A stretch of DNA of 37,454 nucleotides from Actinomycetota bacterium (GCA_017853815.1 JAFMIT010000003.1:1-37454), one strand, 5' to 3'; counted from the stretch's first letter, positions 17,473 to 25,739 are shown. Notes: generated from the letters alone by a model not told the origin. Made by a program: numbers and translations.

Positions 17473-18717
17473 TTACTGCCGAGACTTCATGGCAGCTGCA
17501 GCGGCGTCAAGAGCGGCCTGAGCCGACTTGCCGTCGAAGAGGAAGGCTTGGATTTCCTTCGTCACATCTGCCTGGCTGTCTTCCCAACCAATGCAGTTCG
17601 GTGGACCCTGAGCCGTTGCGAGCTGGCTCTTGATGGTCTTGAGAACTGAGCTTGGGTAAGAAGCGATTGAGTCTGCGAACTTGATGACTGGCGACAAGAA
17701 GATCGAGTTCTCAACGGTACCAACAGAGTTCATTGCTGTAACAGTGTTGACGTCGTAGAGAGAACGGATGAACTTGGCAGCAAGTGCCTTCTTGGTCGAG
17801 TACTTCATAACGGAGATACCACGACCACCGATGAAGGAAACGCTCTTTGCACCAGGAGCTGCAGGAACAGGAATTGCATTCCAGTTCTTGTAGTCGCGGT
17901 AGTAGGTGTAGAGCGAGCTAGCCTGGAAGTTGCCAGAGAAGCCGATACCGTACTTCTTGTTCTTCAGGTTGTCGTTCATAGACCAGTCAGCAACACCGGG
18001 CTTTGGAGCACCGAAATCTGAATACAACTTCTTGTACTGATTCAGAGCTGAAACACCCTTTGAGTTGTTGATCGTGACTTTGCACTTTGCATCGTACAAA
18101 GAACCACCTGATGAGTACAGCCAGTTGAACCAGCCGAGCCAGTCAGCATTGCCCCACTCGTTGTAGACAGGAACCTGGATGCCTGCATCCTTCAATTTCT
18201 GGGCAGCAGCATTGAATTCTGCAATGGTCTTAGGTGCAGCAATACCGTTGTCAGCGAAGACGGTCTTGTCATAGAACATCATCATGAGGGTAAGGTCGTA
18301 AGGAACTGCATAGACCTTGCTCGAGCCGTAGGCAATGAGTGAGCGATAGATCTGTGATGGAACCTTTGGCTGCACGAAGCTAGCTACACCGAGTGGACGA
18401 AGGTCAGCGAGTGCGCCCTTCTGGCCAAGTGAGATACCCCATGACAAACCACCGGTGATGACGTCTGGACCCTTGCGAGCTGCTGCAGCTGCAAGAACCT
18501 TTGCATAGCCGTCGCCCCAGCCGATTGTTTGGACAGTTACCTTGACGCCAGGATTTTGGCGCATGAATACCTTGGCAGCCGCTTGGGTCACCTTGGTAGA
18601 AGCATCATCGCCTGTGGCCCATACGACCAAGTTCTTGGTTGCGGCTGATGCTGGTGGAGCCATCAGCACACCGACGGCCATCATCAATGTGATGGCAATC
18701 GCACCGAGTCGCTTCAT
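17473..18717 (-). CDS. Secreted sugar-binding protein of a CUT1 ABC importer, non-lipidated
   Basis: A 414-residue extracellular solute-binding protein (MalE/family-1 type) that captures oligosaccharide for the permeases downstream. The signal peptide MKRLGAIAITLMMAVGVLMAPPASA is followed by ATKNLVVWATGDD. There is no lipobox cysteine, unlike the binding lipoprotein at 35424, so it should be cleaved by signal peptidase I. Mature features include GPDVITGGLSWGISLGQKGALADL and VYAVPYDLTLMMMFYDKTVF. Two cysteines (KCKVTI and PNCIGW) could form a disulfide. The ribosome site TTGGAGGAAAT before the ATG is near-perfect. A promoter with an overlapping LacI-type operator lies upstream. The ligand is inferred to be a beta-mannan oligosaccharide. 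Confidence 0.92.
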   Translation of the reverse strand: MKRLGAIAITLMMAVGVLMAPPASAATKNLVVWATGDDASTKVTQAAAKVFMRQNPGVKVTVQTIGWGDGYAKVLAAAAARKGPDVITGGLSWGISLGQKGALADLRPLGVASFVQPKVPSQIYRSLIAYGSSKVYAVPYDLTLMMMFYDKTVFADNGIAAPKTIAEFNAAAQKLKDAGIQVPVYNEWGNADWLGWFNWLYSSGGSLYDAKCKVTINNSKGVSALNQYKKLYSDFGAPKPGVADWSMNDNLKNKKYGIGFSGNFQASSLYTYYRDYKNWNAIPVPAAPGAKSVSFIGGRGISVMKYSTKKALAAKFIRSLYDVNTVTAMNSVGTVENSIFLSPVIKFADSIASYPSSVLKTIKSQLATAQGPPNCIGWEDSQADVTKEIQAFLFDGKSAQAALDAAAAAMKSRQ

Positions 18718-18771
18718 ATTTCCTCCAATTCAGAAACGAACATAGACGGCGACTATCGCCGCGGTGGCGGA

Positions 18772-18800
18772 ACCATCGCAGCAAATGTCAACGTTGTCAA
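18772..18800 (-). promoter_or_regulatory. Predicted promoter of the sugar-binding protein operon
   Basis: On the minus strand TTGACA (18800-18795), a 17-base spacer, then GATGGT (18777-18772) preceded by an extended -10 TGC. Transcription would start near 18765, leaving a ~48-base leader. The leader contains a small hairpin (18747-18761, arms CGGCGA/TCGCCG) and the strong ribosome site. Confidence 0.55.
18786..18799. promoter_or_regulatory. LacI-type operator inside the binding-protein promoter
   Basis: TGTCAACGTTGTCA: perfect 8-base core CAACGTTG, extended to 14 bases with one mismatched pair. It covers the -35 and the spacer, so bound repressor would block RNA polymerase. It closely resembles the two sites at the lacI promoter. 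CAACGTTGTCAAT (18789-18801) recurs exactly at 19467-19479. Confidence 0.65.
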
Positions 18801-18862
18801 TAACTTTTTTCGGCGGTTTGCAGATGTCTTGCGGGACATTTTTGAGCGTGAATCGGACAAGT

Positions 18863-18879
18863 TGGGGACACAATCCCCA
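18863..18879 (-). terminator. Small hairpin after the membrane-anchored protein gene
   Basis: TGGGGA and TCCCCA arms with a 5-base loop, 18 bases downstream of the stop of the minus-strand gene at 18897. There is no clear U-tract, so termination is uncertain. Confidence 0.3.
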
Positions 18880-18896
18880 TACTGCCTAGGGGGCTG

Positions 18897-19442
18897 CTAA
18901 GCCAACTTTCCGTCGAACTGAACTTGTTCTTTGTCGGTGATCGCAATCGTCACCGAAATCTTGGCGCCGGCAGTGCCTGGGCACGCCATTCCCCAGGGAA
19001 ATTCGACGGTGTCACCGGCTGCAAGGGGTTCGAAAGGCACGCCCATCAGGTTCTGGGACTCATCAAAGATATCCGCGCAGACGGCCTGCGTGTCTCCATC
19101 AATGTCGGTCTTCACGATGGCGACGCTAAACAAATCGATGGACTTCTTGGTGCCGTTTGTGATCGAAATGGTGAAAAGCTGTGGCAGTGCACCCTCTTCA
19201 AGGGCGCCCAAATCTGAAGGCTCGAAGGACTTCAGTTCCGTAGCCTGCACGCTGATGCCACCCTTGGTCTTCACGGGTTCGCCACCAAAGGTAGATGCGA
19301 GGGTGTCGAGCGGGTCTTCCTTCACCACGCCTGCGCCCACATCGCCATAGTCGTCCATGGGGACGAGTGGCCCACCAGTGAACAGGCCGTAAGCGAGCAT
19401 GACGGCAATTCCCAAGGGCACGAGGATGTAGCGCTTTTTCAC
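18897..19442 (-). CDS. Membrane-anchored hypothetical protein
   Basis: From GTG 19442 the product has 181 residues and begins MKKRYILVPLGIAVMLAYGLF, a basic start and one membrane helix. A ~145-residue extracytoplasmic part follows, with a beta-rich pattern (GGISVQATELKSFEP, LFTISITNGTKKSIDLFSVAIVKT) resembling DUF4352-like or FxLYD Ig-type folds. Two cysteines (AVCADI and GMACPG) could pair. The open frame extends 12 codons to TTG 19478, but TTGACA there looks like a -35 element with CAAAGT 17 bases later, placing the transcript start at about the GTG. That fits a leaderless message, common in actinobacteria. No family is recognised and no function is claimed. An operator-like motif shared with the binding-protein promoter suggests co-regulation. 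Confidence 0.6.
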   Translation of the reverse strand: MKKRYILVPLGIAVMLAYGLFTGGPLVPMDDYGDVGAGVVKEDPLDTLASTFGGEPVKTKGGISVQATELKSFEPSDLGALEEGALPQLFTISITNGTKKSIDLFSVAIVKTDIDGDTQAVCADIFDESQNLMGVPFEPLAAGDTVEFPWGMACPGTAGAKISVTIAITDKEQVQFDGKLA

Positions 19443-19466
19443 GCCGCGAACTTTGGCAGCCTTGTC

Positions 19467-19479
19467 CAACGTTGTCAAT
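19467..19479. promoter_or_regulatory. Operator-like motif identical to that of the binding-protein promoter
   Basis: CAACGTTGTCAAT, identical over 13 bases and in the same orientation as 18789-18801. On the minus strand it supplies TTGACA at 19478-19473. The second half-site is weaker than at 18786-18799 (TCCAACG instead of TGTCAACG). Confidence 0.4.
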
Positions 19480-19515
19480 CTTCAAGTTGCAACGATTTGC
19501 GGACCCGAATCGAGC

Positions 19516-20517
19516 CTAAACCCGGCTGTTGACCATTAATTCGAGCAGCTGACGGTCAATCTGGAAGCCCTCAATCGTTTCGTAACTGGTGTTCGGGCGA
19601 CCGTGATTGGCGATTCCAAAGGATCCTTCGAACTCCCACATTGAGTAGCCCCAGTTCGACTTCTTGAAGATTTCAAACAAGTCGTTAAACCACGCCAACG
19701 CAACCTGGTTGTCGGTGTAGCGGTAACAGCCAAACTCACCAATGTGAATCGGACGACCCTGGGCTTGGACGTCGCGCCACGGTCCATAGAACTCCCACAG
19801 CGAGTCTCGGTCCCAATGAACACCGTTGTAGTCGCAAGGATAGGTCGGAACTGGCATACCAATGCTGCCGTCCCACCATTCGGCTTTGTAATGCGACACC
19901 AACATCGGCTGGTAGCCGCGGCCGCTATGCACCGCGTCGAGATCTGCGAGCTCTGGCATAGCCAAGTGGCCGCCAGCGAGGCCGTTGATCACGATGGTGC
20001 GGGCCGGATCTACAGCCCGAATGGCGTAATGGACTGACCTGATGACCTCTGCGTGAATCTCGCGAGTGAAGCCACGCTGGCCAAGATCTGGTGGTTCGTT
20101 GACTAGATCGAAACTCAGAAGATCTGGGTGCTGTCCTTTGAAGTATTCGGCTGCGCGTGTCCATAGGGTCTCGAAAGCAACTTGGGCTACTGAATCGCTC
20201 CACAGGTTGGTGGCTTCAGTTTCCCAGCCAGTAATCACGTAACCCGGCGCGCGGTGCAGGTTGATGCTGATATGGATTCCTCGATCTACTGCAGCATCCA
20301 CATAGGCCTGGATGGTGTCAAGAAAACGATCATGGATTCTCATCTGACCATCAGGCTGAAGAGCATCCATCCAGAAGCGATAGTCAATGGGAATGCGCAA
20401 GAAATTGAAACCGTATTGCGCCATGAAATCGAGCATGCGAGGGTTGAAAGGCGCAGGTGTTTCACGATTGTGTGAACTAAAAGCCCACTGTGCATTGAAT
20501 CCATAACCGAGATTCAT
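19516..20517 (-). CDS. Cytoplasmic GH5 glycoside hydrolase (cellulase/mannanase superfamily)
   Basis: A 333-residue single-domain TIM-barrel enzyme of family GH5, without a signal peptide. Recognisable elements: FNFLRIPIDYRFW (38-50), HISINLHRAPGY (82-93), acid/base Glu141 in SFDLVNEPPD, VSHYKAEWW, nucleophile Glu261 in PIHIGEFGCY, and SMWEFEGSFGI near the end. It probably cleaves imported beta-manno- or gluco-oligosaccharides. I chose the second ATG (20517) because AAGGAG lies 7 bases before it. The first ATG (20523) is only about one base from that site and would overlap the esterase stop. The gene follows the CE7 esterase directly, suggesting deacetylation then hydrolysis. Mannan specificity is inferred from the mannosidase and ManA in the locus. 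Confidence 0.88.
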   Translation of the reverse strand: MNLGYGFNAQWAFSSHNRETPAPFNPRMLDFMAQYGFNFLRIPIDYRFWMDALQPDGQMRIHDRFLDTIQAYVDAAVDRGIHISINLHRAPGYVITGWETEATNLWSDSVAQVAFETLWTRAAEYFKGQHPDLLSFDLVNEPPDLGQRGFTREIHAEVIRSVHYAIRAVDPARTIVINGLAGGHLAMPELADLDAVHSGRGYQPMLVSHYKAEWWDGSIGMPVPTYPCDYNGVHWDRDSLWEFYGPWRDVQAQGRPIHIGEFGCYRYTDNQVALAWFNDLFEIFKKSNWGYSMWEFEGSFGIANHGRPNTSYETIEGFQIDRQLLELMVNSRV

Positions 20518-20519
20518 AT

Positions 20520-21491
20520 TCATTCTCCTTTGAGAAGCAGTGAGCGCAACCATTGCGCCTGCTTAAGCTGTTGATCTACTCCGCCACCCTCATGGGTTGA
20601 GTACGGCCACACCTCAATCGACTTTTCTCCCTGCCAATGATTAAACGCAGCGAAGACAGTGTCCGGCGGGCAAATCGGATCATGCATACCGACTGAAAAG
20701 AGTGCGTGAGCATGTGCTCTGGCGGCGAAATTCATCCCGTCGAAAAATGCAATTGTGCCGAGCGTCTGCTCAACTGCATCGCGACGACCACGCAGGTAAG
20801 TGACGATTTCTTGATACGGATAACCGTCAGTCATTTCTATCGCTCGCGCAATGTGACTCAGAAAAGGTACGTCTGGCATCGCTGCATACACTTCCGGGCA
20901 GAGACCAGCAGCCGCAATAGCAATGCCTCCTCCCTGACTTCCGCCACCGACGATGATGCGAGCGGGATCGACGTTGGAGAGTTTCTGAGCTGCACGCACA
21001 AAGCAGACTGCATCTGTGTAGACGCGGCGATAAAAGTAGGTCTCAGGCGACTCAACACCATGAGTCATGAATCCTGGCGAGTGATTGCCTACTGGGTATG
21101 AGCCATCAGGTGTGTCTCCGCGCCGATGCCCGCTACCTTGTCCACGAGTGTCCATGACGAGTACCGCATATCCGCATGAGGGCCAAAAAAGCCACTCGTG
21201 AGGCAGGCCGCGACCGCCACCATATCCTTCGAAAATAACCACGCAGGGAACCCTCTTGTTGAGTTCCTTCGGTGTGATAAACCAGCCTTTGATGGGATCG
21301 TTGTTATAACCAGCAATCGTGATATCGAAAACGTCAACAGTTTCTAGCGGCCCGTCCCAACGCGTGAGAACTGGCTCTGATTCGTTGACGTAACGGTCAA
21401 GAGTGCTGGCCCAGAACGCATCGAAATCCGGTGCGACTGGAAGTGCGGGTCGATACGTTCGCAGTTCCTCAAGAGATTTTCCGAGCAGCAT
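20520..21491 (-). CDS. CE7 acetyl esterase (acetyl xylan esterase / cephalosporin-C deacetylase family)
   Basis: A 323-residue alpha/beta-hydrolase of carbohydrate esterase family 7, usually an intracellular hexamer that removes acetyl groups from short oligosaccharides. Family signatures: RGQGSG (116-121), the nucleophile elbow GGSQGGG with Ser185, Asp271 in GMHDPICPP and His300 in STHEGGG complete the triad. The N-terminus (LRTYRPALPVAPDFDAFW) is typical. There is no signal peptide. The ATG at 21491 has GGAG 6 bases upstream. It lies 8 bases after the exporter gene and next to the GH5 gene. In this context it would deacetylate imported acetylated manno- or xylo-oligosaccharides. Confidence 0.93.
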   Translation of the reverse strand: MLLGKSLEELRTYRPALPVAPDFDAFWASTLDRYVNESEPVLTRWDGPLETVDVFDITIAGYNNDPIKGWFITPKELNKRVPCVVIFEGYGGGRGLPHEWLFWPSCGYAVLVMDTRGQGSGHRRGDTPDGSYPVGNHSPGFMTHGVESPETYFYRRVYTDAVCFVRAAQKLSNVDPARIIVGGGSQGGGIAIAAAGLCPEVYAAMPDVPFLSHIARAIEMTDGYPYQEIVTYLRGRRDAVEQTLGTIAFFDGMNFAARAHAHALFSVGMHDPICPPDTVFAAFNHWQGEKSIEVWPYSTHEGGGVDQQLKQAQWLRSLLLKGE

Positions 21492-21499
21492 TCTTACTC

Positions 21500-23332
21500 C
21501 TAACCTGGTAACCGTTGGGCAGCGAATAGTCGTGAATACGTTCCACCAGCGGCAACGAGATCCGTGTGCTTTCCAACCTCCACAATCGCACCCTTGTCGA
21601 GAACAACCAGCTTGTCTGCCTTTTGTACCGTGGAGAGTCGATGAGCAACGATGAACGTCGTGCGATTCGCCATTAATCGCTCTAAGCCCTGCTGAATTAA
21701 GCCCTCAGAGTGTGAATCTAGAGCTGACGTCGCTTCATCAAGAATCAGAATTCGCGGGTCGCGAATAAGCGCACGAGCAATTGCGATGCGTTGTCTCTGC
21801 CCACCTGACAGTCGGGCGCCTCTCTCGCCCACAACAGTGTTGACACCTTGTGGAAGCGATCGAACAAATTCCCAGGCATTTGAGGCTTCGAGTGCCTCAT
21901 GAAGTTTGTCGGGCGACACGTCTACGAGACCGTACGTGATGTTGTCTGCAATGGTGCCTTCAAAAAGAACCGACTCTTGCGGTACTACAGAAATGAACGA
22001 GCGCATCGACCTTAGATCGAGCGCCTGCATGTCCCGCCCGTCCAGAATGATGCGACCAGATGTCGGCCTCAGAAAGCCAATCACCAAGTTGATAAACGTT
22101 GATTTTCCTGAACCAGACGGACCAACCAACGCAATCGCTTGGCCGTGCGACGCCCTCAGTGAGACGTGGCTAATCGCTGGCGTAGGACTTTCAGGGTACG
22201 TAAATGTGACATCTTGAAATTCAATTTCGCCATCGACTCGATCAATTCGAGGTTTTCCGCTGTTGCTCTCAATGTCAGGTGACTGAAGAACTTCACCGAT
22301 TGAACGAATTGATTCCAAACCTTTGCTGATGATTGGCATGAGGCTTGCAAACAAAATGACTGAACCCGTCAGAATGTTGAAGTAGGTTGTCAGCAAGACA
22401 ACTTCGCCCGCAGTAATCGGCGCGGTCTGTGTGTACGAGAGCCAGCAGGCAACTACAAGACAGGTCACGTTGCACACCTGGAACGCAACCCATGCCATGG
22501 CACTGAAGCGAGCATTGATCGCGTCCAACCGAAGCCCAGCAATTCTCACTTGAGAGAAAGCGTTCGAGACTCGCTCCAAGGCACTCGACTCGAGTCCATG
22601 AGCTCGGGTGACCGGAATCAGATTCGTCATTTCCGTGACGCGAGATGACATCCGTTCGACTTCTTGGCGGAATTCTTGATTTCGGTCATCAAGCGACGAG
22701 CGCAAACGCACAATCAGAAAGGCGCAGATTGGCACTAACACGATGAGGAAAGGCAAAAACTGAGGAACGCGCACCGCAGTAATGACAACAGCCCCGATGA
22801 GGTTATTGAGTGCTGCTAACCCGCCGTCACCGATGTTTTTCAGCATCTGTTCAACTGCTTCAACGTCTCTGACAACTTTGGTTTGCAAGACGCCTGCACT
22901 CGTGCGCAGGTAAAAGCCCATCGAGAGTTGTTGAAGTCGTTCGGCGATGCTCGAGCGAAGCGAGTTCTCGAGGCTGCGCACCGCTCTACTCAAATATTTC
23001 ACATACAGGAGATTGATGGGCAGGTTTTGAATGATGAGGAACGCCATTAACGCTGCATTGATAAACAGTTCTCGAAGAGGACGGTGTTGGACGAGAACAT
23101 CAATAATGTTTGCAGTAAGTAGGGGTAATACCCAGCCTGGGCTGTGTTTGATGACGAAAAACACAAGCGATATCGCTAGATCTCGTCGATGACCACGCAT
23201 CAAGAACCACAGTGTTTGTAAGGGCGCTTCGCCTTCAAATCTATGCTCGAGAAATTCATCCGAGTGAGTGGGCGATGGGTTTTTCGACATCATCTGAGCT
23301 AATGACTCGTCGTCTGAGGATTTACTCCGCAT
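21500..23332 (-). CDS. ABC-type exporter, fused permease and ATPase (half transporter)
   Basis: A 610-residue MsbA/LmrA-type half transporter expected to act as a homodimer. Six membrane helices cover about residues 50-340. The ATPase follows, with Walker A GPSGSGKST (404-412), Q-loop PQES, signature LSGGQRQR (508-515), Walker B ILILDEATSALD and H-loop His564. Start ATG 23332 has AAGG 7 bases upstream and overlaps the end of manA by 34 bases. ATGs at 23293/23290 would remove the overlap but have no visible ribosome site. The substrate cannot be predicted: family members export lipids, drugs, peptides or glycans. Its position between manA and the CE7 gene is unusual for a sugar-uptake locus. 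Confidence 0.9.
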   Translation of the reverse strand: MRSKSSDDESLAQMMSKNPSPTHSDEFLEHRFEGEAPLQTLWFLMRGHRRDLAISLVFFVIKHSPGWVLPLLTANIIDVLVQHRPLRELFINAALMAFLIIQNLPINLLYVKYLSRAVRSLENSLRSSIAERLQQLSMGFYLRTSAGVLQTKVVRDVEAVEQMLKNIGDGGLAALNNLIGAVVITAVRVPQFLPFLIVLVPICAFLIVRLRSSLDDRNQEFRQEVERMSSRVTEMTNLIPVTRAHGLESSALERVSNAFSQVRIAGLRLDAINARFSAMAWVAFQVCNVTCLVVACWLSYTQTAPITAGEVVLLTTYFNILTGSVILFASLMPIISKGLESIRSIGEVLQSPDIESNSGKPRIDRVDGEIEFQDVTFTYPESPTPAISHVSLRASHGQAIALVGPSGSGKSTFINLVIGFLRPTSGRIILDGRDMQALDLRSMRSFISVVPQESVLFEGTIADNITYGLVDVSPDKLHEALEASNAWEFVRSLPQGVNTVVGERGARLSGGQRQRIAIARALIRDPRILILDEATSALDSHSEGLIQQGLERLMANRTTFIVAHRLSTVQKADKLVVLDKGAIVEVGKHTDLVAAGGTYSRLFAAQRLPG

Positions 23333-24444
23333 GCGTAGGCCTTGCCGTTACCACTGATGTCGCACAACTCAGCAGCAGCAATAAAGGCGGCACCGCCGGA
23401 CCTAACCGTGACAGAAGAAAGTCGGTTCGTGAGCGTGAGATAACCATCAACGCAGACTAGAAATGCGGCACCAGAAATGGTGCTCTTGCCTTCAGTAATC
23501 TCAAGATAGCTCAATGCGAAATACTCGCTATCGCTTGGCCAGGTAATCCAGCCACTTTCGCTCTGTGCACCCTGAAGAATGTGTGGCGGTGTCGCGTGCT
23601 TGTGAACCAAGTTCGATAGTTGACTCTGATCGATGTGTTTCGAAGTTAATCCTGCACGAACGACATTGTCCGAAGCTCCCATGACTTCAACAGCCAGCCC
23701 CGATAAATACGCGTGGATTAATCCGGCCCCCAAAAAGAGAGACTCATGGCGTTGAAGTTGGATGAGGTTGAGATACAGGGGCGCGAGGACTGTGATGTCT
23801 GTGGGCCGCTGTGCGTGGAGTGCGAAGACCCACTTCCACTCGTCGCTGACAACACCGTCAGCATTGAGGTCGGCAATCTCCTCGAAAATCTGCTTCTTGC
23901 TCGTGCTCTCCAAACCGAAGAGAGCCAAGAAGGCCTCGCCAGGTGTTTCAAAGTTGGTCGGAAGGTGAGCTGAAAGAGGAGCAGTCAGTTCACGGATTTC
24001 TTCAATGGAACGAAAACCGCAGAGTGCCGACACCTCGGTCAGCGCACAAATCTGTTCTGGCTTGTCGGAGCTATCCACGAAGACACGGGAGGATGAATCG
24101 ACGGGCACTCCCTGTGCGTTTTCTCGCTCAAAGCCTTCACGCGCTTGCTGCAGATTCGGGTGAACTTGAACCGACAAGGGTTTCGCGATGCCGAGGAATT
24201 TCAACAAAAAGGGCAGAGGCTCCGGCAACAGTTCGCTTAGTGGGGTCTGTCCTGAGGGGAGCTGAGCTACCGCTGTACCTCGCGGGTGAGTGCCCAACCA
24301 ATACTCAGCCCACGGGTGATCGTCTTTGGGACGGTTCAGGAGTGTGGGCAAAAGTTCCGTCGATCCCCAATCGTAGTTCTTCACGACACCGTCGATTAAA
24401 AACACGGATGAAGGATCGCTTTCGAACGGCATGTTTTCCAACAT
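23299..24444 (-). CDS. manA: Mannose-6-phosphate isomerase, type I
   Basis: A 381-residue zinc-dependent cupin enzyme interconverting mannose-6-phosphate and fructose-6-phosphate, the exit from mannan catabolism into glycolysis. N-terminal VVKNYDWGS (20-28) is typical. Zinc ligands are Gln93 and His95 in SVQVHPN, Glu130 in DKPEQICALT and His244 in AGLIHAYLSG. The catalytic-Arg segment is ASDNVVRAGLTSKHID (257-272). ATG 24444 is used; ATG 24432, four codons later, also has a purine-rich GGAAAAC before it and may be the real start. It heads the manA-exporter-CE7-GH5 series. Confidence 0.95.
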   Translation of the reverse strand: MLENMPFESDPSSVFLIDGVVKNYDWGSTELLPTLLNRPKDDHPWAEYWLGTHPRGTAVAQLPSGQTPLSELLPEPLPFLLKFLGIAKPLSVQVHPNLQQAREGFERENAQGVPVDSSSRVFVDSSDKPEQICALTEVSALCGFRSIEEIRELTAPLSAHLPTNFETPGEAFLALFGLESTSKKQIFEEIADLNADGVVSDEWKWVFALHAQRPTDITVLAPLYLNLIQLQRHESLFLGAGLIHAYLSGLAVEVMGASDNVVRAGLTSKHIDQSQLSNLVHKHATPPHILQGAQSESGWITWPSDSEYFALSYLEITEGKSTISGAAFLVCVDGYLTLTNRLSSVTVRSGGAAFIAAAELCDISGNGKAYACGVNPQTTSH

Positions 24445-24545
24445 AGCGACTCATCGCCAGCGGGCAAAGGCTTTTCTTGTCCTATTTCTTGACAACAACG
24501 CGGTTTCCTTGTCCAGTCGGTCAAGAACTGTCGAACCTGGAACTG

Positions 24546-25739
24546 TTAGTCGCCTAGACCGCATGTCACGAGATCGAACGGCAGTTGCCACGCATCGGGA
24601 AGAACGAGTGGGAGAGCGACGACTCCAATGCCGACCGTATGAGCCATTCGAACACGAGTAGGCGTCATCTTTTCAGCCCACTCCGGGTTTGCTGATCGCA
24701 TCTCTGCCACAAACCTCTCCAGTGCAGCGACTGTCTGCTTTCTCATCGATTCATCATTCATCGAAACGCGGAAATGTTCCAGCGTGAGTGCTCGACGGTG
24801 ACCGCGACCAGGTTGCATTGCTTCGCGGATAAAGACGGCGTCAGCAATTCCTTGGCAGTGTGATTGGGCAATCGTCTCTAAGAGTTGGTTATTTTGATGG
24901 AGTCGAGATTCAGTGTTTCGACGAATAATGTCAACAAACAGTTTCAGTTTTGAACTGTAGCGACTGAAGAGAAAACCTTCTGAAAACCCTGCCCGCTCCG
25001 CAATTCGCAATGTGGCAGCTCCATCAAAACCATGCGTACCGATTTCTTCAATAGCGGCGAGCATCAGTGCGCGCAACGCGGGCTCGTCCACGTTGAGAAC
25101 GATGTTGCCATCGAAATGTTCCGCGTCGATGGTTGGTAATCCAGACGGAGCAATGTCCGCCTGCAACGCATTAAAGATTCTTTGGGCCTGTTGCCGCAAA
25201 TCAAAGTCTTCGCCTTCGTAGATTCGCCATCCGAGAAGCAATCCCAAAACAATCGAGACTAGATAAGCCCGCCGCACTGCTTTTCTGGTTTCGGAAATGT
25301 CATTGCTCACCGCGCACAAACTCTGAATACGTTGCTGGCAGGTGTCGTTGATTGCCTGATGAAGTCTCGAATTGAATTGAGACATCACGAGCAGCTCAAT
25401 GGCGGCACGTAATTCGTGTGTTGGGTGAACGAACTGGTCAATCTGCGCCTGAAAAGCGTCGGCACTCGCATCAGCACCTTCGACGGTTTGAAACAGCGCA
25501 TCTAAAGCGTCAAAGAGTTCCTGTGCCGACTCAGATTTCCAGAGATCGAGCGCTACGTCCCATCGGTCCGTGAATCGATCGTGAACCGGACGGCGAGATA
25601 CCCCAGCCCGTTCCGCTATCCGCGTGAAGGCCAGCGCGGACCAGCCTTCAGTGGCCAGAATCTCGCGCGCTGCCTGCCGCAGACGCAGGTCAGTCTGTTT
25701 GACCTGCGCGATTCGGCGCTGCTCCATGACCTCTGACAT
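24546..25739 (-). CDS. Tandem (double-domain) TetR-family regulator
   Basis: At 397 residues it is twice the usual TetR length. It contains two consecutive TetR units: HTH 1 in AAREILATEGWSALAFTRIAERAGVSRRPVHDRF (about 23-56) with its own helical core, and HTH 2 in LAAIEEIGTHGFDGAATLRIAERAGFSEGFLFSRYSS (about 227-263) with a second core. Both HTHs retain the RIAERAG.S pattern, consistent with internal duplication. It could bind DNA as an intramolecular pseudo-dimer or a dimer of these. A 15-base palindrome about 35 bases upstream (25773-25787) is a candidate autoregulatory operator. The ligand is unknown. Likely targets are itself and perhaps manA, whose start lies 101 bases downstream. Confidence 0.87.
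   Translation of the reverse strand: MSEVMEQRRIAQVKQTDLRLRQAAREILATEGWSALAFTRIAERAGVSRRPVHDRFTDRWDVALDLWKSESAQELFDALDALFQTVEGADASADAFQAQIDQFVHPTHELRAAIELLVMSQFNSRLHQAINDTCQQRIQSLCAVSNDISETRKAVRRAYLVSIVLGLLLGWRIYEGEDFDLRQQAQRIFNALQADIAPSGLPTIDAEHFDGNIVLNVDEPALRALMLAAIEEIGTHGFDGAATLRIAERAGFSEGFLFSRYSSKLKLFVDIIRRNTESRLHQNNQLLETIAQSHCQGIADAVFIREAMQPGRGHRRALTLEHFRVSMNDESMRKQTVAALERFVAEMRSANPEWAEKMTPTRVRMAHTVGIGVVALPLVLPDAWQLPFDLVTCGLGD

Noticed and set aside
19198..19485. 95-codon minus-strand frame overlapping the membrane-anchored protein
   Set aside because: Arg/Trp/Gly-rich out-of-frame shadow; the other frame has a clear membrane helix and regular beta pattern.
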